From Physcia stellaris (taxonomy: Eukaryota > Ascomycota > Lecanoromycetes > Caliciales > Physciaceae): DNA of 64,000 nt. The position numbers were made by a program, and so were the translations under genes. The stretch is from NCBI GenBank assembly GCA_018902385.1, contig JABSSW010000004.1:434001-498000 (forward strand), read 5' to 3'. Position 1 is the first letter of the stretch. Every line of letters begins with the position of its first letter. Shown here in pieces: positions 1 through 12,030 of this stretch. The notes under the pieces were generated by a model that was not told the origin of the DNA, did no database searches, and saw only the letters and a program-made list of their open reading frames with translations.

Positions 1-341
1 GGGTAAAGTGTTGATGTGTAGACAAAGTCATTGTTTGCATAAAGGATCTTTCTCCCTTCCTGATGGTAGAGTTTGCATGTGCTAAGGATCCCAAAGCCGA
101 TATCGTCCTGGCCTCTTGGTTCGTCTTTGACAGTATGGTAGATTTCACCACCACTCCAGTGAAAATTAAGCAGTGGATTCTGGGAGGTCAAGCATTCCCG
201 CAGAATACAGAGTTGCACCTCGAGAGGTAAGCGAGGTAGAGATACTGCCGATGGGGGAGTGAGGGTAGATGGGTCTGAAGCTTTTCGGATAGGCATGAGA
301 TCCTGGTGCCGGAGAAACCTTGGATTCAGCTCTTTTGCCAT
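1..341 (-). CDS. F-box-like protein, 3' part cut by the window edge
   Basis: The frame is open from an ATG at 339-341 (MAKELNPRF...) to the left edge, so the C-terminal part is missing. It carries the F-box-like stretch LPLEVQLCILRECL, then RGQDDIGFGILSTCKLYHQE and GRKILYANNDF. These match, block by block, the neighbour at 1209-2057 (LPLEIQLLILSHCL, RGQDDISPQILHTCKLFYHE, GRRILYDNNEF). The two are therefore diverged tandem paralogs on one strand. Proteins with this layout are numerous in fungi. Some are thought to be substrate adaptors of SCF ubiquitin ligases, but the substrate cannot be read here. An upstream non-coding exon or a different ATG (294-296) is possible. Confidence 0.7.
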   Translation of the reverse strand, partial: MAKELNPRFLRHQDLMPIRKASDPSTLTPPSAVSLPRLPLEVQLCILRECLTSQNPLLNFHWSGGEIYHTVKDEPRGQDDIGFGILSTCKLYHQEGRKILYANNDFVYTSTLY

Positions 342-1208
342 GTTGACGGTTTGATGCCACGAGCTTGGAACACCTAGTCTTATCTTAAATTTGATCCTGT
401 GAAGGCTGTAATCCCGGTGCCACACACCAATAGAGCTCTGCTGTCTCAGGATGTGACGCAGTCACATCTAATTTCTCTATGGTGGCTGACGTTGGTGTCA
501 AGAAGAGCTGTCTGTCCGATGCAATTTCGCATACCAGAGGTTGGATGGAGTCGGTGGAATTCTGCATACGATTTTTGGGCCACAGTGGTGAGCATGTACG
601 AGGAGCCGGATTTTTTCGGCTTCCCAACCCGGGAAGGTAAGAGAGAGAGACCTCTGCGGTGGGTTACTGGTAATGATCTCTGCGGCTGAGCAGGAATTGA
701 AAACTGCCTACGTCGGCACTGCTTACAGTAAGTAGAACAGGGATGGACCAGGAGCAGATACGTTTGATAATACTGAGATAGGTACACGAGAATCTTAGCA
801 CTTGCGCTCCTTCCTGATCTGATCACGTCTCGACTGACCCACTCTCTCCCCAGACCTGAAGTCCCGTTTAAAGCTTGTTCTCAAGCAATCGCTGCTACCA
901 TTCTAGTACAATGGTGGTGCCACGGTACTGATTTAGTGAGACCCTAGGAAACGCTTCTTGCATGCCTAATCAGTCTTCCATCTCCATTATCTTCAGACTA
1001 TCCGTCAGATCTAGTGCATGGCTATCCTCACTAATCCATCCCATGACTTCCCTGTGCCCAAACCAAGTCAGGCAAGGATCCTGCTTTGCAAGCCGAATAT
1101 CAGAAACGGCGTGTTCCTCCGCTGGTATGAAACGCTCCTGATTCCGGGTTTAGCAATCCCATGTTTTGAAGCTTCATCCTGGACAGAGATGAACAACAAC
1201 AAGGGTCA
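342..1208. other. Intergenic, between the two F-box-like genes
   Basis: Several short open frames cross this stretch on both strands, but none shows a known domain, a convincing splice pattern or similarity to the neighbours. It should contain the promoter of the left gene and the 3' UTR of the right one. Confidence 0.6.
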
Positions 1209-2057
1209 TTATAAACTTACATATTTCGCTCCCCTGAGGCCCATCGAGTGGCCAATTTTCCCATCATCATGAAGTAAGCACGAGAAGCGCATCATCATTC
1301 GTAAGCCGTTCGCGTCGCGCGTAAGGCCCGTCAGGACGACCTCGTCAAGCCCGCTATGTAGGGTGCGCCAACTCTCCTTTACCTCGCGCTGGTGCGGAAG
1401 TTCTTGCGCTCTCCAAGAGTGGTTTCGAGAGAATTGAAACTCATATTGACGAGGGGTGCTCAAGGAGTCCTTCGGACTGCGGACGTAGTCGATTCTAAGA
1501 CTTTTCAGACGCGGAACTTCATGAATCCAGCAAGCATTGTTCAGAATCGATCTCCAGAAGGTGTACCAGTATGGTCCCCAGGTAGGTCTGAGGATAAGTC
1601 GCTGCAGATCAGGTAGACGCGCCGGTTGCCGTGACTGACTCCTCAACCAGCGGGCTTCAATGACCCAGATGGGAGCTACAGATCCATTCCGAGCTTCGCT
1701 AGAACAGCTACAGAATGAGGGTCTGCACTTCAAGCATTTATTTGAGGTCGTATAGCAGAATTCATTGTTATCGTATAAAATTCTGCGACCTTCGTGATAG
1801 AAGAGCTTGCAGGTGTGGAGGATTTGAGGAGATATGTCGTCTTGCCCTCGCCGCTCGCCCGGTACAGTAACAGGGCATTCGGATGCAGGTACCTTGAAGT
1901 TGAGCAAAGGTACAGGAGCGATAAGACAGTGGCTGAGGATGAGTAATTGAATCTCTAGGGGAAGCTTAGAGATGGTGAATGGTGGGCTGGGACTATTAGT
2001 CAAGTGGACTTGGGTGATATGAGTGGGTTGTTGTGATCCACCGGCCTCTTTCGGCAC
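1209..2057 (-). CDS. F-box-like domain protein, 282 aa
   Basis: This is a single uninterrupted frame. Residues about 30-50 (SKLPLEIQLLILSHCL) form the F-box-like helix, followed by a conserved segment with HTCKLFYHEGRRILYDNNEF. After that come Cys-rich (CLKCRPSFCSC) and Trp-rich stretches. Family members in filamentous fungi are usually 250-400 residues, so the length is normal. The likely role is substrate recognition for ubiquitin ligation, inferred only from the motif. It is paralogous to the truncated gene at the left edge. The first ATG of the frame is taken as start; no intron is needed. The degree of divergence between the copies suggests an old duplication. Confidence 0.7.
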   Translation of the reverse strand: MPKEAGGSQQPTHITQVHLTNSPSPPFTISKLPLEIQLLILSHCLIAPVPLLNFKVPASECPVTVPGERRGQDDISPQILHTCKLFYHEGRRILYDNNEFCYTTSNKCLKCRPSFCSCSSEARNGSVAPIWVIEARWLRSQSRQPARLPDLQRLILRPTWGPYWYTFWRSILNNACWIHEVPRLKSLRIDYVRSPKDSLSTPRQYEFQFSRNHSWRAQELPHQREVKESWRTLHSGLDEVVLTGLTRDANGLRMMMRFSCLLHDDGKIGHSMGLRGAKYVSL

Positions 2058-3189
2058 TGTTGCTGTCTGCTGTCTGCATCTTATGGATGATTGAGGTAAT
2101 GCCGAGAGCGATCAAGGTGGGCAGACAAAGGCTATCAAATGTGGAAGATTGGCGAAAACAGCTTCCTCGTATTTGATCACAATTGTCGGTGAGATCTAAG
2201 GCAGGTGAAAAGGTAAGTTTAATTGGACACAGTGTTGGTCAAGGTATGTATCATGTGGCCTGGCCTGGTCTGTCGCGCAGCTCCAAGGAGATATGAGCCA
2301 TGGACTCCTCCGGCTGTTCGACCCTGGACAACTGATATTTCCTATAAAAACCCCATCTAATGTGTAAAAATAATACGAAGACGCATGCACTCAAAGACCG
2401 TTTCAGACTCGGCAAAATCACTGAAATCACTGAAATTGTTTTGCAGATTACTACCTTACCTTATCGGAGCAAAAGATTTGACAGACTGCAAAGATTCACA
2501 GTTTTTCATATTCTAGCTGCGTCTCGGATCTATTGGTTTGTGCTGCTGTGCATGCCAAATTACACGTTTGACTTGCAGTCTTGCAGACGTCTGGATGCGC
2601 CGGGGCCTCGCAGGCATCGAAGATTGCAACGGTGTGCGCAGGCTCGAGTGGAGTGTGGCAAGCATTCATGAGGTATGGTCAATGTGTTGGGAGTTGTAGG
2701 TAGCAAGATCTGTAATGAGAAAGTAGGATCAGGTGATTCTGCTTAGATGTTGCCTGGTGTTGAAGTGGCGAGAGGCAAAAGCAAACGCAGGAGCGGAGCC
2801 CCTGAAAAACCAACGGCGCAAGATTAAGCGAGCCTATTAGCTTGGCATTACCGAGGCGTTGCATAGCCAGACCCGCATTTAAAGACCTTCAAAGACCGCC
2901 AGATGCCCCCATCAGCCCATCTCCAAACACCGCCAAGACCGCTGCATTTTAGGTTGACCAACACCGCCCGCCAATCACCGCAACACTCGTCTCCCCAGTC
3001 TGTCTTACCATGATTGCTGTTATCATGAAGTGACCATGATTGTCCGGTGGAGTAACGCGACCCCGATCAATCACCATAACTGTTCCTGTCTCTTTTTCAA
3101 TCGTCTGTTCATCAGCCTTGCACACGGTGGTGAGGAGAAGCTGAGAGCAAGGCAGCGATAGAGCGTTTTTCCAATGAGTGAATCACGAA
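2058..3189. other. Intergenic between F-box-like gene and MOT1
   Basis: Two divergent promoters must lie here. I see no credible gene. A small direct repeat (AAAGACC, at about 2880-2900) and a CCAAT box close to the MOT1 start (about 3170) are the only visible structures. Confidence 0.6.
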
Positions 3190-6100
3190 ATGACTTCGAG
3201 GTACCGACGCGCCCGTTTGTTTTTGATTGGCCGCTAGCTGACTGTCACGTGCCAGACTTGATCGACTAGTAAAGTAAGCCCGAGCCACTGCCAACCAATC
3301 AACATCTCCACTGACCTTTTTGGATCGCAGGCTTCTCGAGACAGGCAGTACTCCGCTGATCCGGAACACGGCTGCCCAGCAGCTCGGAGACGTCCAAAAG
3401 CAACACCCTGACGAACTCTTTCATTTGCTGAACAAGGTCATCCCTTTCTTGAAATCCAAGAATTGGGAAACCCGATCAGCCGCCGCCCGAGCCATCGGCA
3501 GTATCGCCGAGAATGCTCCCAAATTTGATCCTAACGGTGAAGCCGACAGTACTAAATCCGAGCCAAGCGACGTCAAGGTCGAAGATGGCGATGATGTCGC
3601 TTCTTCGGCACAAGACCAGCTACAGCTCGACAAGCTGGACATCAATGCCATCTTGACCCACGGAAAGAAGCTGCTCGGTAGTGGGAGCAGAGAGCATGAA
3701 TATGCTCTGGCCGCTTTGGAGCCCTCGGATCGCTTGGCGCGACAGAAGAAGACCTTGAATTCGAGGTTGGGTCTCAATGGGGAGTATGTAGAGGAGGAGG
3801 CCATCGAGGAGCAGCCCACTAATGGCGGTATCACGACTGGAGTCCCTCGATTAGACACATCCGGGAGCAGTTTCTATGGCCAAGATACACTACAGTCGCC
3901 GTCGCCATACACCGCGCTATCGCCACGTGCTTCGTTTTCACAAACCCCTACAGAAGATTCAGCCCTGAGTAAACGCCAATTGAATCAACTCAAGCGAAAA
4001 AACAAAATGAACGCGAAGAGTCAAGCTAACAAAGTTCGTGTCGTCGATCTCTCGGTCAGAAGACAGAGTACAGATGTGACGAACACTCCGTTAGCTCCGG
4101 AGCCCACTGCTATCAAGACAGGCATCAAGTCGGAATTCGACCAGGATGGCAAAGCCGATCTCTTTTCTCTTGAACGGGGCAACGTCGATGAGGACACGAA
4201 GCTAGTGTCCGACTACAAAGGACCTATTATCCCGGAAAAGCCCATTATCCAGACCGAAGCGGAGGAGGATGGCTTATCATGGCCGTTTGAACTGCTCTGT
4301 GATTTCTTGAAAATCGACTTATTCGACCCAAACTGGGAGATACGGCATGGCGCTGCGATGGGCCTACGCGAAGTCATTCGCGTGCACGGTGCAGGAGCTG
4401 GTAGAGAACGCGGGAAAAGTCAAAGTGCAAACGATAGATTGAACAACTCCTGGCTTGATGATCTTGCTTGTCGTCTGTGCTGCGTTTCTATGCTTGACCG
4501 CTTTGGAGATTACACGTCCGATACTGTGGTCGCACCGATCCGCGAAACTGTCGGCCAAACCCTGGGGGCTCTCTTGTCCCATTTATCAGCTCCGTTAGTG
4601 CACTCAGCCTACCAGGTACTATATCGGATGGTCATGCAGCATGATTTGAAGATGTCAGCGCGAATATGGCAGGTGTGTCATGGTGGTATGACAGGATTGA
4701 AGTACCTTGTGGCTGTCCGGAATGATCTCCTGGTTAATGACAATGGCCTCATGGACGGTGTGGTCGAAGCAGTCATGATGGGTCTTGCAGATTCAGATGA
4801 TGACGTTCGCGCTGTCAGTGCAGCTACCCTAACACCCGTTGCAAAAGAGTTCGTGGGTCTTCGCCCAACAGCCCTTGACCAGCTGATGAACATTGTCTGG
4901 GAATGCCTTGCGGACCTGCGAGATGATCTGAGTGCAAGTACAGGGTCAATCATGGACCTTCTTGCGAAGCTATGCAGCTTTCCCGAAGTACTACACGCGA
5001 TGCAACAGAATGCCGCAAGAGATCCCGAACAATCGTTTACTACCCTCGTCCCAAGGCTTTACCCCTTCCTGCGTCATACGATCACAAATGTTCGATCAGC
5101 CGTGCTACGTGCTCTGCAGACTTTCCTCAGTATCGGTGACGCCAGCACTAAAGGTTGGGTCGATGGAAAAGCCTTACGTCTTGTCTACCAGAATCTGCTA
5201 GTGGAAAGAAATGAACCGACACTGGAGTTATCGCTTGCGGTATGGCATTCACTTTCAAACACCCTTGTTGAGAGAGATCCACAAGAGTTCGCAGTCCACT
5301 TTTTGTCTATCTCTCATGACCTCTTCCGGTTGGCTATGCAACCCATAGGCACATCACGAAATCCAATACCAATGGATACTTCATATTTCATGAGACCATC
5401 GGGTCAAATGTACGCTCCGCCTGCCGCAGCGCAGGGTAAATCCTCTCCGCACCATACTGGCGAACCTGCCCCTAAACGAAGACGGCGCTCAGACAAAAAG
5501 GAGGAGCCTCCGCAGTCGGCTCATAACGTTGACGCTCACATGATCCAAGGTGATGTAGACCTTGTTGGTTTGGATGTCTTGATTCGATCCAGAGTCTTTG
5601 CCGCAAGGGCTTTCGGGACAGCCTTGAGCCAATGCGTGCAAGGGCCGTCGATCGACCGAATCTTAGAAGAAGTTATGTTAGAGTTGCAGTCAGCTCATTC
5701 TACAACACAGATGATAGCATGTACTATTATTGAAGAATATGCACGGACTCATACCCATCAGTCCAACCTCACCGGAAAGCTCAATTCCCAATTACGATCG
5801 ACCCTTGAGACGGACCGACCGGACAGCTACCAGGATCTATTGCCCTACTTACGGATCGTCCGCTCGCAGTGCCATTCATTACTAAATTGTTTCCGAGACC
5901 AAGCACATGTACAGCAGTCGAAACTTCCTTCGATCGCAGTTGTTGTTCAGGGAGATGTTGGTGCTGGACCATCCGCTTTCTCGATAAAAAATGCAGACGC
6001 TATAGTTGGTCCGGATTTTGATCGCTTAAAAAGGTCTCTTACGCCTGCGCAGAGGATTACATCCAACAAGCCACTCGATGATGCCCGGATCAATGCCATC

Positions 6101-9100
6101 ACTACCATTGACGAAGCCAAACGGATCAAGTCCGAACGTGATATACGCATCAAAGCAGCCGCGTCTGGTGCAATAGTCGCTTTAGGAGATATACCCAAAA
6201 AGCCAAGCCTACTCATTAAAGGACTCATGGACAGCGTCAAGACAGAAGAGAATTCTGAACTGCAAAAGCGTTCCGCCGTTTCCGTAGCGTCTCTTTTGGC
6301 TCATTATGCCAATTCCGAGCGCAGAGGCCCAGCAGATAAAGTTGTCACCAATTTAATGAAATTTTACTGTATAGACACATCTGAAACGCCCGATTTCCAG
6401 GCCAACGCTGCCTTACATCAATCCATTCTTTCCCTTCGGAAAGAAGAAGATCGGAAAGACTATGCCGATATGGCCAAGTACGAGTTGGAAGCTAAAGCAG
6501 CAAGAATTACGCGTCGAGGTGCAAAGCAAGCGCTCGATCAGCTCACTCAAAGCTTCGGCTCAGACCTCTTCGTAAAAGCCCCAATACTCAGGGACCAGAT
6601 TGAAGCACCACTGCATCAAGCTTTTGATGGCGATCTACCTGACGAGGCCACGAAGGAGAGTGGTACTCTCGGTCAAGAAATTGTTGATGGGCTTTCCATT
6701 TTGCGTGCTCTGTCGCCAAAAATTCATCCAGACCTCCACCCCTGGATCGTCCGACTACTACCACTCATAGCTAAAGCGCTACACAGTCAGCTCTCAGTAT
6801 TCCGTTACTCTGCGGCGAAATGCTTTGCTACCATCTGCAGTGTACTGAGGGTCGAGGGAATGACAATGCTCGTCGAGGACGTGCTTCCTTCCAGCAGCTC
6901 AATAGATGTTCAAAGCAGGCAGGGATGTGTGGAGCTTGTCTACCACCTGATCCAGGTTATGGAAGACAGTATTTTGCCCTACGTTATCTTTTTAATCGTC
7001 CCAATTCTTGGCCGAATGAGCGACTCGGACAACGAGGTTCGACTTCTGGCCACCACTACCTTCGCCACTTTAGTCAAGCTAGTACCTCTAGAAGCCGGTA
7101 TACCAGATCCTCCGGGGTTCCCCGAAAAGCTGTTGGAGGGACGCGACAAAGAGCGTAAATTCATCTCACAAATGCTCGACGTTCACAAAGTCGAGCCGTT
7201 CAATGTGCCCGTTGCCATCAAAGCGGAGCTAAGATCATATCAACAAGAGGGGGTCAATTGGTTAGCGTTTCTTAACCGCTACCATTTGCATGGGATCCTG
7301 TGCGACGACATGGGGCTCGGCAAGACACTACAAACGTTGTGTATCGTGGCTAGCGACCATCATCTCCGTGCTGAGGAATTCGCGAAGACCCAAGCCCCAG
7401 ATTCTAGGCGACTTCCGTCCCTTATAGTGTGTCCGCCCACTTTGTCTGGACATTGGCAACAAGAGATCCAAACATATGCACCCTTCCTGACTTGCTTACC
7501 TTTTGTTGGACCATCATCAGATCGAATGAGGCTCCGTGATAAGCTTGGAACGACCGATATAGTCATTACATCCTACGAGGTTTGCAGGAATGACATTGAT
7601 GTCTTATGCCCTCTCAATTGGAATTATTGCGTACTAGACGAGGGCCATCTCATCAAGAACCCAAGGGCTAAAACTACCATGGCTGTCAAGAAAATATTGA
7701 GCAATCACCGACTGATCCTCTCCGGAACTCCTATCCAAAATAACGTCTTAGAGCTTTGGTCGCTGTTCGATTTCCTGATGCCGGGTTTCCTAGGCACGGA
7801 GAAGGTCTTCCTCGATCGATTCGCCAAGCCCATAGCTGCTAGTCGCTTCAGTAAATCGTCATCGAAGGAGCAAGAAGCCGGTGCCCTTGCCATCGAAGCT
7901 CTGCACAAGCAGGTACTACCATTCCTTCTACGACGACTGAAGGAGGAGGTTCTTGACGATCTTCCACCCAAGATTCTGCAGAATTACTATTGCGATCTCA
8001 GTGATCTACAGAAGAAGCTTCTAGACGACCTGCTCAAGAAAGAGGGTAAAGGACTTCAGCAGATGGCAGGTAGCGATGACAAGGAAGCCAAGCAGCACAT
8101 CTTCCAAGCACTCCAGTACATGCGCAAGTTGTGCAACTCTCCGTCGTTAGTCGTCAAAGAGGGTCACAAGCAATACGCCGCGATCCAAGCAAACCTCGCC
8201 AAGCAAAACTCCAGTTTGAAAGACATCGCCCATGCTCCCAAACTCACCGCTCTGAAAGATCTGCTCCTAGACTGTGGTATTGGCATAGATTCGTCCGGCG
8301 GTGGTGAGCTAGCAACGGCAACCGAGTCTGTAAGCCAACATCGCGCGCTCATTTTTTGCCAAATGAAAGAGATGCTGGACATTGTGCAAACAGAGGTACT
8401 GGGGAAACTACTTCCTTCGGTCCAATTCCTGCGACTGGACGGCAGTGTCGAAGCTACCAAGCGCCAAAGCATTGTCAATCAATTCAACACCGACCCTAGC
8501 TATGATGTCCTCCTCTTGACAACTAGCGTCGGCGGTCTCGGTCTTAATCTCACGGGCGCCGACACCGTCATCTTCGTCGAGCACGACTGGAATCCGCAGA
8601 AAGATATCCAAGCCATGGACCGCGCGCATCGGATCGGGCAGAAGAAGGTCGTGAACGTGTACCGGCTGATCACAAGGGGGACGTTGGAGGAGAAGATCAT
8701 GAAGTATATCTCCCTTCCTTTTCCTTTTTACCAGGCCCCCCTCCACCCCAACCCCAAATTTCATCTTTCTCCCTCTCCTCTAATCTCCCCACCTTTGAAC
8801 ACGCAACGCTAACTCCATCGTCCTCCCCACCCAGCCTCCAACGCTTCAAAATCGACGTCGCCTCCACAGTCGTCAACCAGCAAAACGCAGGCCTCAACAG
8901 CATGGAAACAGACCAGATCCTCGACCTCTTCGACGTCGACAGCGCCGACAAGGACTTACTCTCCTCGTCCAAAAAGGGAGGAGATGCGGCGGATGGCAGG
9001 GAAGAAGACACGGTGGATGCCATGGGGCTCGTCAAGGAGAAGGGCAAGCAGGGGTGGTTGGACGGCTTGGGCGAGCTGTGGGATCAGGGTCAGTATGAGG

Positions 9101-9144
9101 AGGAGTATAACCTTGATGAGTTTTTGGGGAGGATGAAGGGGTAG
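3190..9144 (+). CDS. MOT1: MOT1/BTAF1, Snf2-family ATPase that removes TBP from DNA
   Basis: Exons are 3190-3200, 3256-3273, 3331-8703 and 8835-9144, giving 5712 nt (1903 aa) exactly in frame; yeast Mot1 is 1867 aa. The first two exons (11 and 18 nt) restore the family N-terminus MTSRLDRLVKLLETGSTPL. The last intron (131 nt) restores KIMNLQRFKIDVAST before the conserved C-tail. The N-terminal two thirds are HEAT-like repeats that grip TATA-binding protein. The C-terminal ATPase has Walker A DDMGLGKT, the DEGH box, SGTPIQNNVLELWSLF, and helicase motif VI MDRAHRIGQ. The insert PKRRRRSDKK is a likely nuclear signal. The protein uses ATP to displace TBP and redistribute it between promoters. The identification is secure; the micro-exons are inferred from splice signals plus family sequence. 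Confidence 0.96.
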
Positions 9145-9842
9145 TTTGTTTCTTGTGCTCTTCTGGGGTGTGGAACGTTGGGTAGGTGATGGAGGGAGAG
9201 AAGAATGGGAGATGGGGAGATGGGATTACATTATTTCTCGGCCTTTCGGGGATGTTTTATAGTCGAGCGATTTCAGCGTGCATATCGGCGTTGAGGGGTG
9301 CTCTCACCATACTGTGCGCCTTCGAGGCATGCATTTCTGGTTCAGTGGGGGCAGCGATGAGCGTTGCACACTGCTCTAAAACCCATTTCGTTCTTGAGCT
9401 TCTTCCTCCCATCAAGGTTGGGTGACGAAAAGCATTGTTAACGCGAACAGATCAAGGTGCTTGATTTACCTACTACATCGACCATTTTTGAGAAAGGAAG
9501 GGAAGCTATTTAGGCGTGAGCACAGCTGGGCGTATCTCGTCATGCTACATCGCTACCTTATCATAGCACACATACATACATCCACACTCCACATCCCGCG
9601 CCACCATTAACCGATCCAGCCAGACCCTATCGCTGGAAAGAAGAAGAAAGTAAGCGAAACCTTTTGTACCAGCATCAGCATGCATCGTCATCCATCGTAG
9701 CAAGCATCCCATATCCACGTAACAGGGCCCATGCCCGGAGTCTTTCATCTCCACAACTCAAAAGCCCCTGTATCATCCTAAAATCCCCTCCATGTACTAG
9801 CCTCGATAGGTCGTGCTCCAAATCGATATCGACACGGAACAT
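9145..9842. other. Convergent intergenic spacer
   Basis: It lies between the 3' ends of MOT1 and the minus-strand nuclear protein gene, so it should hold two 3' UTRs. No supported gene or RNA was seen. Confidence 0.6.
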
Positions 9843-12030
9843 CTACCGTCTATCCTTTGGCCTAGCCAGCATGTTCAACCGGCTCAGACTCAATGCTCCT
9901 TTCCCTTTGCCCTTCCCATTAGGTGCAGCGGCGCCAAACTTGGGAATACGGCTGCCGCCAATCATCTTCTTCTGCGGACTGGTGGGTTCGTGTCGCTCGT
10001 TCATCTTCTGCTTCTTGGCCCGTGGGCCCTCCTCTCGCTCCTCTTCGTGACCATCCTCCTTTGGCTTTTGGTTGACTGCTATGGCATGAGAAGCAGGAGC
10101 CACGTTCTCCAGATCCTCATCGTCCGAGTCTGCATGTTTCCGCTTCTTATTTGCCATTCCGTGCGCAATCCCTGGCCGATTGATGTTCTCGAATGGTGCA
10201 AGCGGAGTTGTGATACCGCTCGGACGAACTTGGCGGATGGTGGAAGGCCCGAACTTGAGCTTGGATATGGGGGCCGATCCGCTGAAATCGAGGGTTCGCG
10301 GGGAGGTGAATGTAAATTCGGTCGGTTTGGACGGCAATGGTGTGCCGGCGGGCTTTGAAGGAGATACAGAGACCGGAGGAGTCTCTCGAGACTTGAGGGA
10401 GCGGTGGGTTATATTGGGGAGTTGACAAGCGAGGGATAGCTGACTGGGTCGGAAGATGCAGAGGGCTCTGTAGCTGGCTTCGGAGTACTTTGGGTGGGAA
10501 TCTTGGAGGGCGAGGGCGGAGCGACAGAGTCTTCTGAGAGTTTCGTAGTAGATGTGAAGCCAACACGCTTGACCTGAGGAGCACGTTCTTCCGAAACGGG
10601 AAATGCACCAGGAACATTGGGAAGTTCTTTGTTGAGATCGACCTTAGCACGATGCAACTCCAGGTGAGGCTTGTTCTGGGGCACTGGCAAGTGTGTGCCC
10701 GCTGCGATCTTCTCTGGATCATTGGAAAACTTGGGTTGATGGCGGGAGAGAATGGACTTGACATTGCCGAACTTGGCGAGCGAAGACATGTACTTGTTGC
10801 TGCCTTCGGACTTTGCCGGGCTAGCCAGCGTCCTAGTAGAGTTACTTCGGCCAAGCGAAGGAATCATGGAGGTCTTGGAAGTCTTCACGCTCAGTGCACG
10901 AGCTAAAGAGGCTTTGGTAGGAGTCGTGATAGCGCTAGGAAGATTGGTGGCGGCAGCTTTCGTTGCTGATGGAGTTGTCGGGGCGCTGTCCTTCTCGTTG
11001 TTGGTGTCTTGAGCTCGGGTGGTTGATATATCATCGCCAACATGTCTCTTGGCTCGTTTGCCAGGAGCAGTATTCTCGAGTCGGTCATTATCAGCAACCG
11101 CGCGAAGCGACTTGGAAGATACGGATTTCGGCAGCCCTTTCGCAGATGGTTGTCCGTCGAGTCCAGCTTTTGAGCCACTCCGCTTCAACGAAGTAGCAGT
11201 GGGCTGAATGTTGTTCTTCCATGTTGAAGGATGGTTCGCAATCGATTCCATCCTCTTGAACTGCTGCTTATGCACATCACTGAAGCGGCCAGACTTGCCC
11301 TTCGGCTTTGCAATCTTGCGACCGACAGCAGTATAGAGCTGATCCGCCTGACCATCCTGATGTTGATGTTTGTTGCGTTCCTCTTGCATTCTCGCCTTGA
11401 TCACTGCTGCTTGTTCTCGTACGCCTGCCATGATCTTCCTGGCTTCCTCGCTTAGATCTGTGTCAGGTCGACCGAAATTAAAATCGAAACCAGGAGATGA
11501 CATGTGGCTCGGCAGTGAGCCTGTCGACTTGGTAGGCGTAGCCTTACCTGCTGTTGATGCGAATGACTTGACAGCAGGCGCGGTCATACTACCAGAGATG
11601 CCGTCGAGGCGTTGCCCGAGACCTAGGGCTTCTGGCCTATTTGTGCTCTGGTGTACTTTGCTTGGATGCATCTCCTCCAGACCAGCATACCCACGGGATG
11701 CAGTCTGTGGCGTACGCACAGCTGACTTTATGGCATCTTGATGATGCTGGGGTACAATGTCTTTGGGAGGGGGCACTGGGGAGGATATCAGAGTATCAAT
11801 GCTTGGCTGAGCATTGGGCGGTGACTCGTTCCGTTCGAGGAGAGACGAGAGTTTGCTAGGAGAAGGCATTGCACTCAGCTGGGCCTACAAACAAGTCAGT
11901 ACTATAGGATACCGGTATTGAAGCCAAAGATGACAGCAAAAGAGGAAGAAACTTTCACGAGGGGTATCGTTTGGCTTACTGGTGTCGCACTTCCTCGAAG
12001 GCGTGAGGATCGACGGCGTGGCGTTGCCAT
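9843..12030 (-). CDS. Low-complexity, basic, probably nuclear protein, 679 aa
   Basis: The proposed exons are 11980-12030, 10445-11884 and 9843-10391, which sum to 680 codons in frame. The N-terminus MATPRRRSSRLRG is Arg-rich. One ordered segment stands out near residues 125-160 (FGRPDTDLSEEARKIMAGV), predicted helical and likely conserved. The rest is Ser/Thr/Pro/Lys-rich and disordered, with many S/T-P sites. Two basic clusters near the C-terminus (NKKRKHADSDDED, RAKKQKM) look like nuclear signals. The second intron (53 nt) uses a weak GTCAGC donor and an AAG acceptor, so that junction is the weakest point. I do not recognise a named family. The architecture suggests a chromatin or spindle-associated protein regulated by phosphorylation, but this is a guess. 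Confidence 0.72.

Noticed and set aside
446-826. Minus-strand frame of 126 codons between the F-box-like genes
   Set aside because: No domain, no match to the paralogs, and it overlaps equally long frames on the other strand.
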